This document shows, one piece after another, positions 1 through 7,208 of a stretch of DNA of 8,361 nt. This DNA is from Vulcanimicrobiota bacterium (lineage in GTDB: Bacteria > Vulcanimicrobiota > Vulcanimicrobiia > Vulcanimicrobiales > Vulcanimicrobiaceae), in assembly GCA_014304965.1 (NCBI GenBank), contig JACRTZ010000051.1, forward strand, positions 1 through 8,361, in the 5' to 3' direction. The notes below the pieces were generated by a model. It searched no databases. It was not told where the DNA came from and saw only the letters and a program-made list of their open reading frames with translations. Each line of letters starts with the position of its first letter. Position 1 is the first letter of the stretch. The position numbers were made by a program, and so were the translations under genes.

Positions 1-1831
1 CGAACAGCCCGGCTGCGAACGATAGCACGAGATAGCCGTGCGCAACCCGACCCGGGAAAAACGGATTCGCGGCCGCGGCCTCCTCGTCCATGTGCGCGTA
101 GAACGTGTCGCCGGTAAAATGCGCAAAGTGTTCGATGTCCTCGACCGTCACCGTGCGCGGCGGCGTGTGAATCGTTTCACCGATCGTCAGTTCGTCGTAC
201 GTTTGGCGGAACGGATGCACGGGCGCGGCCGTTTCGTCCGCTCCGCGGTTCCAGGAGTGCCCGACCGTCGCGAGCCGGCGCGGCGAGCCTTGCACCGCCG
301 TGCGCTGCATGTAGTGGTACACGCCGCGAATGCCGCCCAGCTCCTCGCCGCCCCCGGCCCGGCCGGGACCGCCGTGAACCAGCACGGGCATCGGCGAGCC
401 GTGACCCGTTTGTTCTTTCGCGCAATCGCGGTCGATGACGATCAACCGTCCGTGATACGATCAAATCCCTTGCACCAGTTCGTCTGCGACCTTCGCGTCG
501 TACGTGTAGATCGAGGCGACGAGGCTGCCCTCGCCGCGATTGACGAGTTCGATTGCCTCGTCCACGCCGTCGTACGGCATCAGCGTGCTGACCGGTCCGA
601 ACGCTTCGACCGAGTGCACGTTCGGCGCACTGCGCGGGTGCGCGCAAGCAAGCAGGATCGGTGAGAGAAACGAACCGTGACCCTCTCCGACGCCGGCAGC
701 GTCGACGTGCGCCGGATCGCCGAACAATATCTCGCCGTCTTTCAACAAGCATACGGTCTCGGCGCGCACCGAATCGCGCTGGCCGCGCGACGCGAGTGCG
801 CCCATCGTGACGGACTCGAGGCGCGGATCGCCGACGACGACCTTCGCGAGGCGTTCCTTAATGGCCGCAGCCGCCGCCTCGAACGACGCGCGCGGCACGA
901 AGGCGCGCCGGATCGCCGTGCACTTCTGGCCGGCCTTTGAGGTCATCTCCTTAACGACTTCTTTGACGAAGAGATCGAATTCGGGCGTGCCGGGCGTCGC
1001 GTCGGGGCCGAGCACGGCGGCGTTGAGCGAATCGCGTTCCGCGATAAAGCGCACGGCGCGTTCGGCCATGGCGACGTGGTTGCGCAACTTGAGCGACGTT
1101 TCGAGCGAGCCGGTGAACGAAACGACGTCCTGACCGCCCAGATGGTCGAGGAGGTCGCCGGTGTTGCCGATAACGAGCTGCACGGCTCCCTCCGGCAAGA
1201 TGCCGGACTCCAAGATCATCGCGAAGACGGCATGCGCCACGAATGACGTCGCCGTGGCCGGTTTGACGATCGCCGGCATCCCTGCAAGGATCGCAGGCGC
1301 AAGCTTTTCGAGCATTCCCCAGCACGGAAAGTTGTACGCGTTGATGTGCACGGCGACGCCTTGCAGCGGCAGCATGAGATGCCGTCCGGCGAAGGTGCCG
1401 TTCTTGGAAAGCGGCTCGATCGCGCCGTCGAGCGCAAAGCGTTCGTCCGGCAGTTCCCGTCGCGCCTTCGACGAAAACGAGAAGAGGGTGCCGACGCCGC
1501 CGTCGATGTCGAAGAAATGATCGCGCTTCGTCGCGCCCGTGTCGTAGGAGATCGCGTAGAGCGTTTCTTTGCGCTCGTTGATGTACGTCGCGAGCTCGCG
1601 CAACAGCGCGGCGCGCTGGTGAAAGGTCAGCGAGCGAAGAACCGGGCCCCCGGTGTTCTTGGCATAGCGGACCATCGCGCGGAAGTCGACGCCGCCGTTT
1701 GCGGCCAGCGCGACGATGCGATCGTCGATCGCGCTCGGCAATTCGACGCGCTCGCGCACCTCTTGCCAGCGGCCCTCGGAAAAGCTCGCGAGGGTAGGAA
1801 CCGTTGCTACCGCCATGGTCGTCGTTTTCAC
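1..1831 (-). pseudogene. paaZ: PaaZ: oxepin-CoA hydrolase / semialdehyde dehydrogenase, interrupted by one in-frame TGA, 3' end outside window
   Basis: In known PaaZ enzymes a C-terminal MaoC-type hydratase opens oxepin-CoA and an N-terminal aldehyde dehydrogenase oxidises the resulting semialdehyde, in cytosolic phenylacetate degradation. Numbering is from the GTG at 1831. Residues 1-456 form the dehydrogenase: the motif VHINAYNFPCWGMLEKLAP (161-179), the catalytic Glu265 in ERDSLN, the nucleophile Cys304 in AGQKCTAIRR, and EAFGPV near 409. Codon 457 is TGA. The same frame then continues with HGRLIVIDRD, GHGSP (476-480), HGGPGRAGGGEELGG and YMQRTAVQGSP. The hot-dog hydratase domain follows, with the Asp575/His580 pair in GDTFYAHMD. 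The frame stays open to position 2, so 610 codons of the usual ~680 are visible. No frameshift is seen. An ATG at 1816 (codon 6) is an alternative start. The gene is last in the visible operon, 5 bp after psuG. It may be a recent pseudogene, a read-through gene or a sequencing error; family assignment is very secure. Confidence 0.93.
461..463 (-). other. in-frame TGA inside paaZ
   Basis: The plus strand reads tca, which is TGA on the minus strand. The codons before it read ELVQGI and those after it read SYHGRLIV. From memory of the E. coli protein, the stop falls opposite an ordinary alanine-like position in a helix just before the conserved HGR segment, not at a domain boundary. A single C-to-T change from CGA or G-to-T from GGA would create it. 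TGA is the normal terminator of psuK, the E1 alpha gene and tetR here, which argues against a reassigned genetic code. Confidence 0.9.
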
Positions 1832-1835
1832 GACG
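1820..1835 (-). promoter_or_regulatory. hairpin at the psuG-paaZ junction
   Basis: Read on the minus strand, CGTCGT-GAAA-ACGACG forms a 6-bp stem closed by a GNRA (GAAA) tetraloop. It starts directly after the psuG stop codon (1837-1839) and ends just before the paaZ ATG at 1816, enclosing the alternative GTG at 1831. There is no clear Shine-Dalgarno sequence between stem and ATG. It could influence translation coupling or mRNA processing; the role is inferred. Confidence 0.4.
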
Positions 1836-1836
1836 G

Positions 1837-2757
1837 CTAGGCGCGGCCCTCGCAGAGGGCTCGCGCCAGCTCAGCAGCCAGCCGCGCATTCGCTTCGGCG
1901 AGCGCGACGTTGGTGCGCAGGCTGCGGCCGTCGCTCAGCGTGAGGATGCGACCGAGCAAGAAGGGCGTCACGCGCTTGCCTACGATGCCGGCGTCGCGCG
2001 CATCCGCAAGTGCTTGCGCGATCAGCGGCTCCATCTCGGCGGACGGAATTTCCGCGTCGGCGGGAACGGGGTTCGCGACTAGTACGCCGCCCGAGACGTT
2101 TAATGCCCGGCGCGCCGCAACGACCGCCGCGATCTCCGGCACACCGTCCACACGCAGCGGCGCGGCTAAACCGCTCGAACGGCTCCAAAACGCCGGAAAC
2201 TCGTCCGACTGAAAGCACAGCACCGGGACGCCCAGCGTTTCGAGCAGCTCGAGCGTCTTCGGCACATCGAGCAGCGCCTTTGCGCCGGCGCAAACGACGG
2301 TCACGTCCGTGCGCGCCAGTTCGTACAGATCGGCCGACACGTCGAACGTCGTTTCGGCGCCGCGGTGCACGCCGCCGATCCCACCCGTCGCGAAAACGGC
2401 AATGCCGGCGAGGTGCGCGCAGTACATCGTGGCGGCAACCGTCGTCGCCCCGTTTTCGCCGCGCGCGACCGCGTAGGCCAAGTCGGCCCGGCTCAGTTTG
2501 CGTACGTTTGTTGCGCGCGCAAGTCGCTCGAGCGACGCATCGTCGAGCCCGATGCGTATCTGTCCGTCGAGCACCGCGATCGTCGCCGGCGTCGCTCCTC
2601 GGGCCCGAACGATCGCTTCGAGATTGCGCGCCGTCTCGAGATTCTGCGGAAACGGCATGCCGTGCGCGACGATGGTCGATTCCAATGCGACTATCGGTTC
2701 GCCGGCATCGAGCGCGCTCCGAACGCGAGGATCAACTTCGAGGACGGTGCCCTTCAT
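1837..2757 (-). CDS. psuG: pseudouridine-5'-phosphate glycosidase
   Basis: PsuG reversibly splits the C-glycosidic bond of pseudouridine 5'-phosphate into uracil and ribose 5-phosphate, in the cytosol. At 306 aa the protein has the usual length. Visible family motifs are ALESTIVAHGMPFPQN (24-39), AVLDGQIRIGL (61-71), ATGGIGGVHRGAETTFDVSA (123-142) and KRVTPFLLGRI near the C-terminus. Glu26, Lys87, Asp143 and Lys160 fit the spacing of the catalytic residues described for E. coli PsuG (Glu31, Lys93, Asp149, Lys166, recalled from the literature), with Lys160 the expected Schiff-base lysine. It begins at ATG 2757, 13 bp after the stop of the kinase that makes its substrate, and ends in TAG 5 bp before paaZ. 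Only a weak GAGG precedes the start, so translational coupling to psuK is likely. Confidence 0.95.
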   Translation of the reverse strand: MKGTVLEVDPRVRSALDAGEPIVALESTIVAHGMPFPQNLETARNLEAIVRARGATPATIAVLDGQIRIGLDDASLERLARATNVRKLSRADLAYAVARGENGATTVAATMYCAHLAGIAVFATGGIGGVHRGAETTFDVSADLYELARTDVTVVCAGAKALLDVPKTLELLETLGVPVLCFQSDEFPAFWSRSSGLAAPLRVDGVPEIAAVVAARRALNVSGGVLVANPVPADAEIPSAEMEPLIAQALADARDAGIVGKRVTPFLLGRILTLSDGRSLRTNVALAEANARLAAELARALCEGRA

Positions 2758-2770
2758 AGCGAAAGCGGCC

Positions 2771-3727
2771 TCAGGCTTCGGCGCGTTCGAGCAGGGAGGC
2801 GGAGAGCTCGGGAACGACCGAACCCGATTGCTGAATCGTCAGCGAGGCAAGGGTCGTGCCCGTGCGCACCGCATCGAGCGGCGAGACGCCGGTCAGGAGG
2901 CGCGCGAGCGTTCCGGAGATGAGCGCGTCGCCCGCGCCCGTCACGTCAACCGCCGCAACCGACGTCACGTTGACCATCTTCGCGTCGCCGGGCGTTGCCA
3001 CGATCGCTCCCCGAGAGCCTAATGTCAGGACGACCATTTCCGCACCGCGGCGCTGAATCAATTGCGCAACCTCGCGCGGGTCGGCGTCGACACCCGGGTC
3101 GATCCCAAGGTACGCGCGGCCTTCGTCCTCGTTCAAGAAGAACGCATCGAGTCCGCGCAATCCCGTGCCGAGCTTTCGGACCATGAACGTGGAAACAGCG
3201 TCGAGCGCTAGGCGATAGGTTCCGCCGGCCGTGCGTCTCCGCGCGAACTCGACGAGTTCCGGAGGCACGTTGCAGTCGAGAAAGAGCCAGTCGGCCGCGC
3301 CGATGTTCGGCCACCACGCTTTTATTGCGTCGGGATGGAGTTCGTCCATGGCGCGCACGTCGTCGATGCCGAAAGCCAGTTCGTTGTCCGTGCCGAGGAT
3401 GGCGAGGTACTGTGCCGTCGGCGCGTTGCGCGTCCCGACGACGTGCGTTTCGATACCGCAGCGCCGCAGATGATCCCGCAGCGCCGCGCCGGCGCCGTCC
3501 TCGGCCAGGGCCGTGACGAGCGTTGCTGAGACGCCGAGGCGCGTCAGATTTTCCGCGACGTTGCGCGCGACCCCGCCGAAACGCGGCGGGTCCGAAATGG
3601 TTGGATTCGACGTTCCAAGTACGACGGGAGCTTTGAGGCGGAACGTCCGGTCGATCGTCGCCCCGCCGATGCAGACGACCCGCCCGGTGGTCGTGCCGCT
3701 CAGAGCGCCTCGGTTTCCCAAACGCAC
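2771..3727 (-). CDS. psuK: PfkB-family pseudouridine kinase
   Basis: This is a ribokinase-fold (PfkB) sugar or nucleoside kinase of 318 aa. The family signatures are VVCIGGATIDR (17-27), the substrate-site stretch FGGVARNVAENLTRLG (50-65), an FFLNEDE segment (196-202) and DVTGAGDA (261-268), which carries the anion hole and the catalytic base Asp267. GGVARNVAENL is the form typical of PsuK/YeiC. Immediate coupling to psuG makes pseudouridine 5'-phosphorylation the most likely reaction; without that neighbour, another nucleoside or sugar substrate would be possible. The GTG start at 3727 overlaps the end of the E1 alpha gene by 28 bp in a different frame. No good Shine-Dalgarno or ATG exists before the first conserved strand (only a TTG at codon 3), so coupling to upstream translation is probable. 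It ends in TGA. Confidence 0.92.
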   Translation of the reverse strand: MRLGNRGALSGTTTGRVVCIGGATIDRTFRLKAPVVLGTSNPTISDPPRFGGVARNVAENLTRLGVSATLVTALAEDGAGAALRDHLRRCGIETHVVGTRNAPTAQYLAILGTDNELAFGIDDVRAMDELHPDAIKAWWPNIGAADWLFLDCNVPPELVEFARRRTAGGTYRLALDAVSTFMVRKLGTGLRGLDAFFLNEDEGRAYLGIDPGVDADPREVAQLIQRRGAEMVVLTLGSRGAIVATPGDAKMVNVTSVAAVDVTGAGDALISGTLARLLTGVSPLDAVRTGTTLASLTIQQSGSVVPELSASLLERAEA

Positions 3728-4734
3728 CAGGGTTCGTGCGAGCCCGCGTACACGTTGCCGTAGAGCGTGTCCGCCGACGGGCCCGGTTCGGTTTCGATTT
3801 CGTCGGTGGTCGCATTTACCAGCGTCGCGATCTCGCGGCGCATCTGCTCGACGCCCGCTTCGTCGATCGTTTCGGCGTCGATCAGTTTACGCGCGAAGCG
3901 CGGCACGGGATCGAGCTCGCGCTGCCGTTCGACTTCTTCGCGCGAACGGTACGTGCGATCGTCGTCGTCCGTCGTGTGTGACAGAAAACGGTAGCACTTC
4001 GCTTCGACGATGGTCGGGCCGTCGCCCGAAACGGCGCGTTCGCGCGCGGCCGCAACGGCTTCGTAGACGGCCACCGGATCGAAACCGTCCACGACGGTAC
4101 CGGGTATTCCGTAACCGTGCGCGCGGGACGCGACGTCCTCGACGACCATCTGCTTGGCTTGCGGCGTGGAAATCGCCCAGCGATTGTTTTCGCACAAAAA
4201 GATCACGGGCAGCCGCGCCACCGCTGCGAAGTTTACGGCCTCGTGCCACTCGCCTTCGCTCGTCGCGCCGTCGCCGAACTGGCAGAAAACCGCGCGATCG
4301 GGCTCTTTTCGCAGTTTGACGGCGTAGGCCGCGCCGACTGCGTGCGTGCATTGGGACGCGATGATCGAACTGAGCGACGCGATGCCGAGATCGCGCGCCG
4401 TAATGTGATTGATGATGTTGCGGCCGCCGGTGCGATCGGTCGCGCGAGCGAATTGCGAGCGAAAGACGTCGGCGAGCGGAAAGCCGCATGCCAAAATCAG
4501 CCCCGTGTTGCGGTAGTAGGGGTAGAGCAAGTCCTTGCCGCGTTGAAATGCAAGCCCCGTGCCCGCTTGTACGGCCTCGTGACCTTCCGAGCCCATGGCA
4601 ATCGCGATTTTTCCCTGCCGATTGAGCTGAAAGCCGCGGGTGTCCACGGCACGCTGCACGAGCATGTTACGCAGAAGCGTGAGCAAGCGTTCGTTATCGA
4701 GAAGCGTTTGCACGCTCGCCGTCGCCTTAGGCAT
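3700..4734 (-). CDS. 2-oxoacid dehydrogenase E1 component, alpha subunit (branched-chain type)
   Basis: This is the thiamine-diphosphate-binding E1 alpha subunit of a 2-oxoacid dehydrogenase complex, which decarboxylates branched-chain 2-oxoacids and passes the acyl group to E2. It is 344 aa. The ThDP motif starts at GDG (154-156) and ends at NN (183-184). Upstream are SEGHEAVQAG (49-58) and YPYYRNTG (71-78). The loop RFLSHTTDDDDRTYR (249-263) matches the region of BCKDH E1 alpha that holds the regulatory serine in animals, and favours the branched-chain over the pyruvate type. It starts at ATG 4734, with GGAGA (plus 4744-4748) nine bases upstream. It is first in the minus-strand operon. No E1 beta, E2 or E3 gene lies in the window, although E1 beta is normally adjacent, so its partner is elsewhere. 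Acetoin or pyruvate dehydrogenase E1 alpha are less likely alternatives. Confidence 0.9.
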   Translation of the reverse strand: MPKATASVQTLLDNERLLTLLRNMLVQRAVDTRGFQLNRQGKIAIAMGSEGHEAVQAGTGLAFQRGKDLLYPYYRNTGLILACGFPLADVFRSQFARATDRTGGRNIINHITARDLGIASLSSIIASQCTHAVGAAYAVKLRKEPDRAVFCQFGDGATSEGEWHEAVNFAAVARLPVIFLCENNRWAISTPQAKQMVVEDVASRAHGYGIPGTVVDGFDPVAVYEAVAAARERAVSGDGPTIVEAKCYRFLSHTTDDDDRTYRSREEVERQRELDPVPRFARKLIDAETIDEAGVEQMRREIATLVNATTDEIETEPGPSADTLYGNVYAGSHEPWCVWETEAL

Positions 4735-4790
4735 GCGAGACTATCTCCGAATAGGCGCTCGGTCTCCTTCGGAACGTTTGCCGCGGACCT

Positions 4791-4818
4791 TTACAACGGC
4801 GCGCCGGAGTTCTATACT
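4791..4818 (+). promoter_or_regulatory. sigma70-type promoter toward tetR / leader RNA
   Basis: TTACAA (4791-4796) and TATACT (4813-4818) are separated by 16 bp, resembling -35 and -10 boxes. The expected start is near 4825, within the GTCTC/GAGAC cluster. The spacer contains the perfect palindrome CGGCGCGCCG (4797-4806). On the opposite strand 4811-4816 reads TATAGA, a possible -10 for the E1 alpha operon, but no good -35 accompanies it. Confidence 0.45.
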
Positions 4819-4823
4819 TGGGT

Positions 4824-4840
4824 TGTCTCGAGACAGTCTC
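4824..4840. promoter_or_regulatory. candidate operator: alternating GTCTC/GAGAC half-sites
   Basis: TGTCTCGAGACA (4824-4835) is a perfect 12-bp palindrome. A second inverted repeat, GAGAC-A-GTCTC (4830-4840), shares its right half, giving three half-sites in 17 bp. It lies at the predicted plus-strand transcription start and upstream of the E1 alpha operon, where a shared repressor could control both directions. The TetR protein encoded just downstream is the obvious candidate ligand, but this is inferred. Confidence 0.4.
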
Positions 4841-5035
4841 AGCAGCCACCGAGGAGGGGCGAACAATCTCGCAAGATCCACCGGGGCACAACAAACGGAG
4901 CCTGCGACGCTAGAAATCGGCGACGCCGAGTAGGTACCGACTACGGCAACGCAACTGCGCGGAAGTTTTCCGCCCAACAAAGACTCGTAGGGACTCTGAG
5001 GTTACGACGACGGACGCCGCGCATCAGCGCGGCGT
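4825..5035 (+). ncRNA. possible structured leader RNA or small RNA
   Basis: From the predicted start to the GC hairpin is about 210 nt of non-coding sequence with several local stems: TCGGC-GAC-GCCGA (4917-4929), GTAG-GTACCGA-CTAC (4930-4944), GCGGAA-GTT-TTCCGC (4959-4973) and a 9-bp terminal hairpin. CTCAG (4838-4842) could pair with CTGAG (4996-5000) to close the domain. I do not match it to a known riboswitch or RNA class. In GC-rich DNA some of this can arise by chance, so the call is tentative. Confidence 0.27.
5014..5035 (+). terminator. strong GC hairpin, possible terminator or attenuator
   Basis: ACGCCGCGC-ATCA-GCGCGGCGT is a perfect 9-bp stem with a 4-nt loop, extendable by a G-T pair. 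It is followed by TCTCGCATTCT, only a poor U-tract, so intrinsic termination is uncertain. It sits 57 bp before the tetR start, a position suited to attenuation or to ending a small RNA. Confidence 0.4.
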
Positions 5036-5092
5036 TCTCGCATTCTGGCCCAAGCGGCGTTTGGCGCAGGCTCGACTCGTGAAGCGTCCAAG

Positions 5093-5686
5093 GTGGCGCT
5101 GGTGGAAGCACGCCGGCCGTACGACATCGACAGCCTCACCGATATCGCGTTCCGGGTATTCGCCGACCGCGGATACGACGGGGCTTCGATGGACGACGTC
5201 GCGCGCGAGGCGGGCGTCACGAAAGCGGCGCTCTACCATCACGTCGCCGGAAAAGAAGCATTGCTCGAGCGGGGCCTCGATCGCGCGCTGAGCGCGCTGG
5301 CGGCGATCCTGCGCGAACCCGACTCGCAACTCGGCACGCCGCTCGAGCGCGTGCGCCACATCGTCCGGCGCGTCAGCGCGATCACGTTCGCGCTCTTGCC
5401 CGAACTGACGGTCCTATTTCGGGTGCAGGGCACATCCGAAACCGCGGTGACCGCCCTGCGCCGCCGGCGCGAATTCGATCGCTACGTGACGGGCCTCATC
5501 GCCGAAGCGCAAACCGAGGGCGAGGTGCGCGCGGACATCGACGCCGGTCTGGCGGCGCGGCTGCTCTTCGGCATGACCAACTCGGTTGTAGAATGGTATC
5601 GCGCCGACGGGGGGCTCACGCCCGAGGCCATTTCGAGCGCGCTCGAAGCGCTCGCGTTCGAAGGTTTGCTTAGACGTTCCGAGTGA
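5093..5686 (+). CDS. TetR-family transcriptional regulator (KstR2/FadR/PaaR-like)
   Basis: This is a DNA-binding repressor of about 197 aa. The N-terminal TetR domain runs from DIDSLTDIAFRVFADRGYDG, and its helix-turn-helix is at about 32-51 (SMDDVAREAGVTKAALYHHV). The C-terminal half includes LLFGMTNSVVEWYRADGGLT; a W-Y-R-x-D-G segment here is characteristic of acyl-CoA-responsive TetR proteins such as KstR2, Bacillus FadR and Thermus PaaR. With paaZ and a branched-chain E1 gene divergent to it, a CoA-thioester ligand is a reasonable inference. Two starts are possible: GTG 5093, or GTG 5102, which has AAGGTGG (5090-5096) five bases upstream and so the better ribosome site. It ends in TGA, overlapping the convergent protease gene by 17 bp. 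Confidence 0.88.
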   Translation: MALVEARRPYDIDSLTDIAFRVFADRGYDGASMDDVAREAGVTKAALYHHVAGKEALLERGLDRALSALAAILREPDSQLGTPLERVRHIVRRVSAITFALLPELTVLFRVQGTSETAVTALRRRREFDRYVTGLIAEAQTEGEVRADIDAGLAARLLFGMTNSVVEWYRADGGLTPEAISSALEALAFEGLLRRSE

Positions 5687-7208
5687 GGAAGAAGCGCGAG
5701 TTCGCATAGTCGAAATACACATCGAACCGGCGAAGAACTTCGAGGCCGATCAAGCCGTCGAAGCGGCCCGAGAAGGTCGTCCGCGAGTGCACGGTTTCGA
5801 TTGTGAGCTCAGGCAGCGTGAAGCCCGCAAACTCGACCCGGTTCACAACAACCGGTTTCGCCGCAAAATCGCCGCCCACGCCGCTGTACCGCCGGTCGCC
5901 GCCGGCGGCACGAGCGTTCGGTGCCGCGATCGCCTGCGGATAGCGCCGCGTAAAATAATCGAAGAGTAAGATGCTGCCCGAATAGCCCGTGTCGAGCACG
6001 AACCGCTCCCCGAGCGAACCGTTCACGCGCGCGTCCACGAGTGGCGATCCGAAACCGAGGCGTGCATTGAGCTGCTTAGACGCCTCCGGCGCGGCGAACG
6101 TGGCCGGCCGCGTCGCAAGCATCGTCCCTGCGACGAAGTCGAGCCGTACGCCGACGCTCGCAAGAAAGTCAAAACCGAGTAGACCGACGACGCGCATGCC
6201 GCTCGGACCCACGTTCAGCCCCGGAATCGTTCCCACCACGACGTCGCGCATCGAAAGTGCACCGACGCGCAGCGACGGCACGATCGTGTGGCTTGCTTGA
6301 AAGCGCTGCGCGGCGCCCCCCTGCGAGCGCAGGCCGTAGATCGGCAGTTTCAACTGGCGGGCGACGCTTTCTTCGATCTCGATTTCGCCCGCGCCCGAAT
6401 CGAGCATGAAGTCGAGCCCGCGATTTCCCACGTCGAGGCGGACGATGATCCCGGTGCGCGTGAAACGTGCCGGCAGATACACGGCGTCGGTTCCGGCGGG
6501 AAATTCGACGAGTTCGCGGCGGTCCGGCGGCACGGCGACTTCCGCATCGGCGACCTGGTTGTAATCGAGTGCCGTCAACCGGTAGTCGGCGTGATTTTCG
6601 CCGTGCCCATCGTCAACGACCCAGTGCCACGGACGTTCGAAGCTTCCCGTCCGCCGAAAGTCGTCGTACGCTGTCACCGTCGTTGCGAACGATTCGATCT
6701 CTTCGTGCCGGACGACTCGCCACGACGCATCCACGTAGTCACGCGTGCCGGTGGAAGCCGCGTTCAGGCGCGAGACGATGTAGCCGTCGTAGGGCGGCAA
6801 CGCGGCCGTTACCGTGGTCGTGAAAACGTCGGCGGAGGCGAGTCCCGGATCGGCGGATTCTTCGACCGTAATCCCGTTCTCATTCTGATGCCACCCATCG
6901 CCCTTGAGCCGGCCCCACTCGGAGTGGAACGGACCTTCGTCGCGCACGTTGCGCGTATCGGCGTTGCGGCGAATGCTCGTTTGCGTCCCGCTCGCAACCC
7001 CAATGACGGACGCGGAGCCGAGGGTGTACGCGATGGTAGCGTGTTCCGCGGCCGGCCGCACGCCCGCCACCTCTCGCACGTGCGCGCTGATGTCTTCCGC
7101 GCTCGGCAGGACGCTCTGCCCGACAGCCGGCGGTTGGCCTGTCGCCGCGATGACGAGCGCCGCGAGGGCAACAGCGGCGACCGAGCGCGCACCGTAAGTT
7201 TGACGCAT
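5670..7208 (-). CDS. exported protein with two retropepsin-like aspartic protease units
   Basis: From the ATG at 7208 the protein is 512 aa. A basic start (MRQTYGAR) and a hydrophobic stretch (SVAAVALAALVIAA) form a signal peptide, so it is exported. About 200 residues of unrecognised beta-rich, Trp/Tyr-containing sequence follow. Two aspartic protease-like units come next: the first with LDSGA (Asp270 from this start) and later GLLGFDFL, the second with LDTGYSG (Asp406) and later GLIGLEVL near the C-terminus. Each has the D-T/S-G plus hydrophobic-hydrophobic-G layout of bacterial retropepsin-like domains. The two units could pair within one chain, as in pepsins. Substrate is unknown and activity unproven. 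A TTG at 7217 would add three residues. The gene is divergent from the diiron gene, whose -35 box lies inside its first codons. Confidence 0.82.
   Translation of the reverse strand: MRQTYGARSVAAVALAALVIAATGQPPAVGQSVLPSAEDISAHVREVAGVRPAAEHATIAYTLGSASVIGVASGTQTSIRRNADTRNVRDEGPFHSEWGRLKGDGWHQNENGITVEESADPGLASADVFTTTVTAALPPYDGYIVSRLNAASTGTRDYVDASWRVVRHEEIESFATTVTAYDDFRRTGSFERPWHWVVDDGHGENHADYRLTALDYNQVADAEVAVPPDRRELVEFPAGTDAVYLPARFTRTGIIVRLDVGNRGLDFMLDSGAGEIEIEESVARQLKLPIYGLRSQGGAAQRFQASHTIVPSLRVGALSMRDVVVGTIPGLNVGPSGMRVVGLLGFDFLASVGVRLDFVAGTMLATRPATFAAPEASKQLNARLGFGSPLVDARVNGSLGERFVLDTGYSGSILLFDYFTRRYPQAIAAPNARAAGGDRRYSGVGGDFAAKPVVVNRVEFAGFTLPELTIETVHSRTTFSGRFDGLIGLEVLRRFDVYFDYANSRFFLTRNV

Larger units (their letters stand above)
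4735..5092. other. 358-bp intergenic region without a supported gene
   Basis: It separates the divergent E1 alpha and tetR genes. Short open frames crossing it lack recognisable motifs, ribosome sites or family resemblance. It holds a plus-strand promoter-like pair (4791-4818), clustered GTCTC/GAGAC half-sites (4824-4840), a run of hairpins (4917-4973) and a strong GC hairpin (5014-5035). An AGGAGG-like stretch at 4850-4859 is not followed by ATG, GTG or TTG at a usable distance. Confidence 0.6.

Noticed and set aside
461..463. TGA as selenocysteine or as a reassigned sense codon
   Set aside because: PaaZ has no Sec-dependent role at this position, no obvious SECIS hairpin was seen just downstream, and TGA terminates psuK, E1 alpha and tetR in this window.
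177..752. 191-codon minus-strand open frame across the paaZ stop, as evidence of a frameshift
   Set aside because: It is in a different frame and Arg-rich. PaaZ homology before and after 461-463 stays in one frame, so the lesion is a stop codon.
4849..4960. Resemblance to an SAH or c-di-GMP riboswitch
   Set aside because: Only short words match (such as CCGAGGAG). The conserved cores and pairing order of those classes are absent, and the downstream gene is a TetR regulator.
4741..4980. 79-codon open frame on the minus strand upstream of the E1 alpha gene
   Set aside because: No recognisable motif or ribosome site, and it covers the promoter-like and hairpin region. GC-rich DNA yields such frames by chance.
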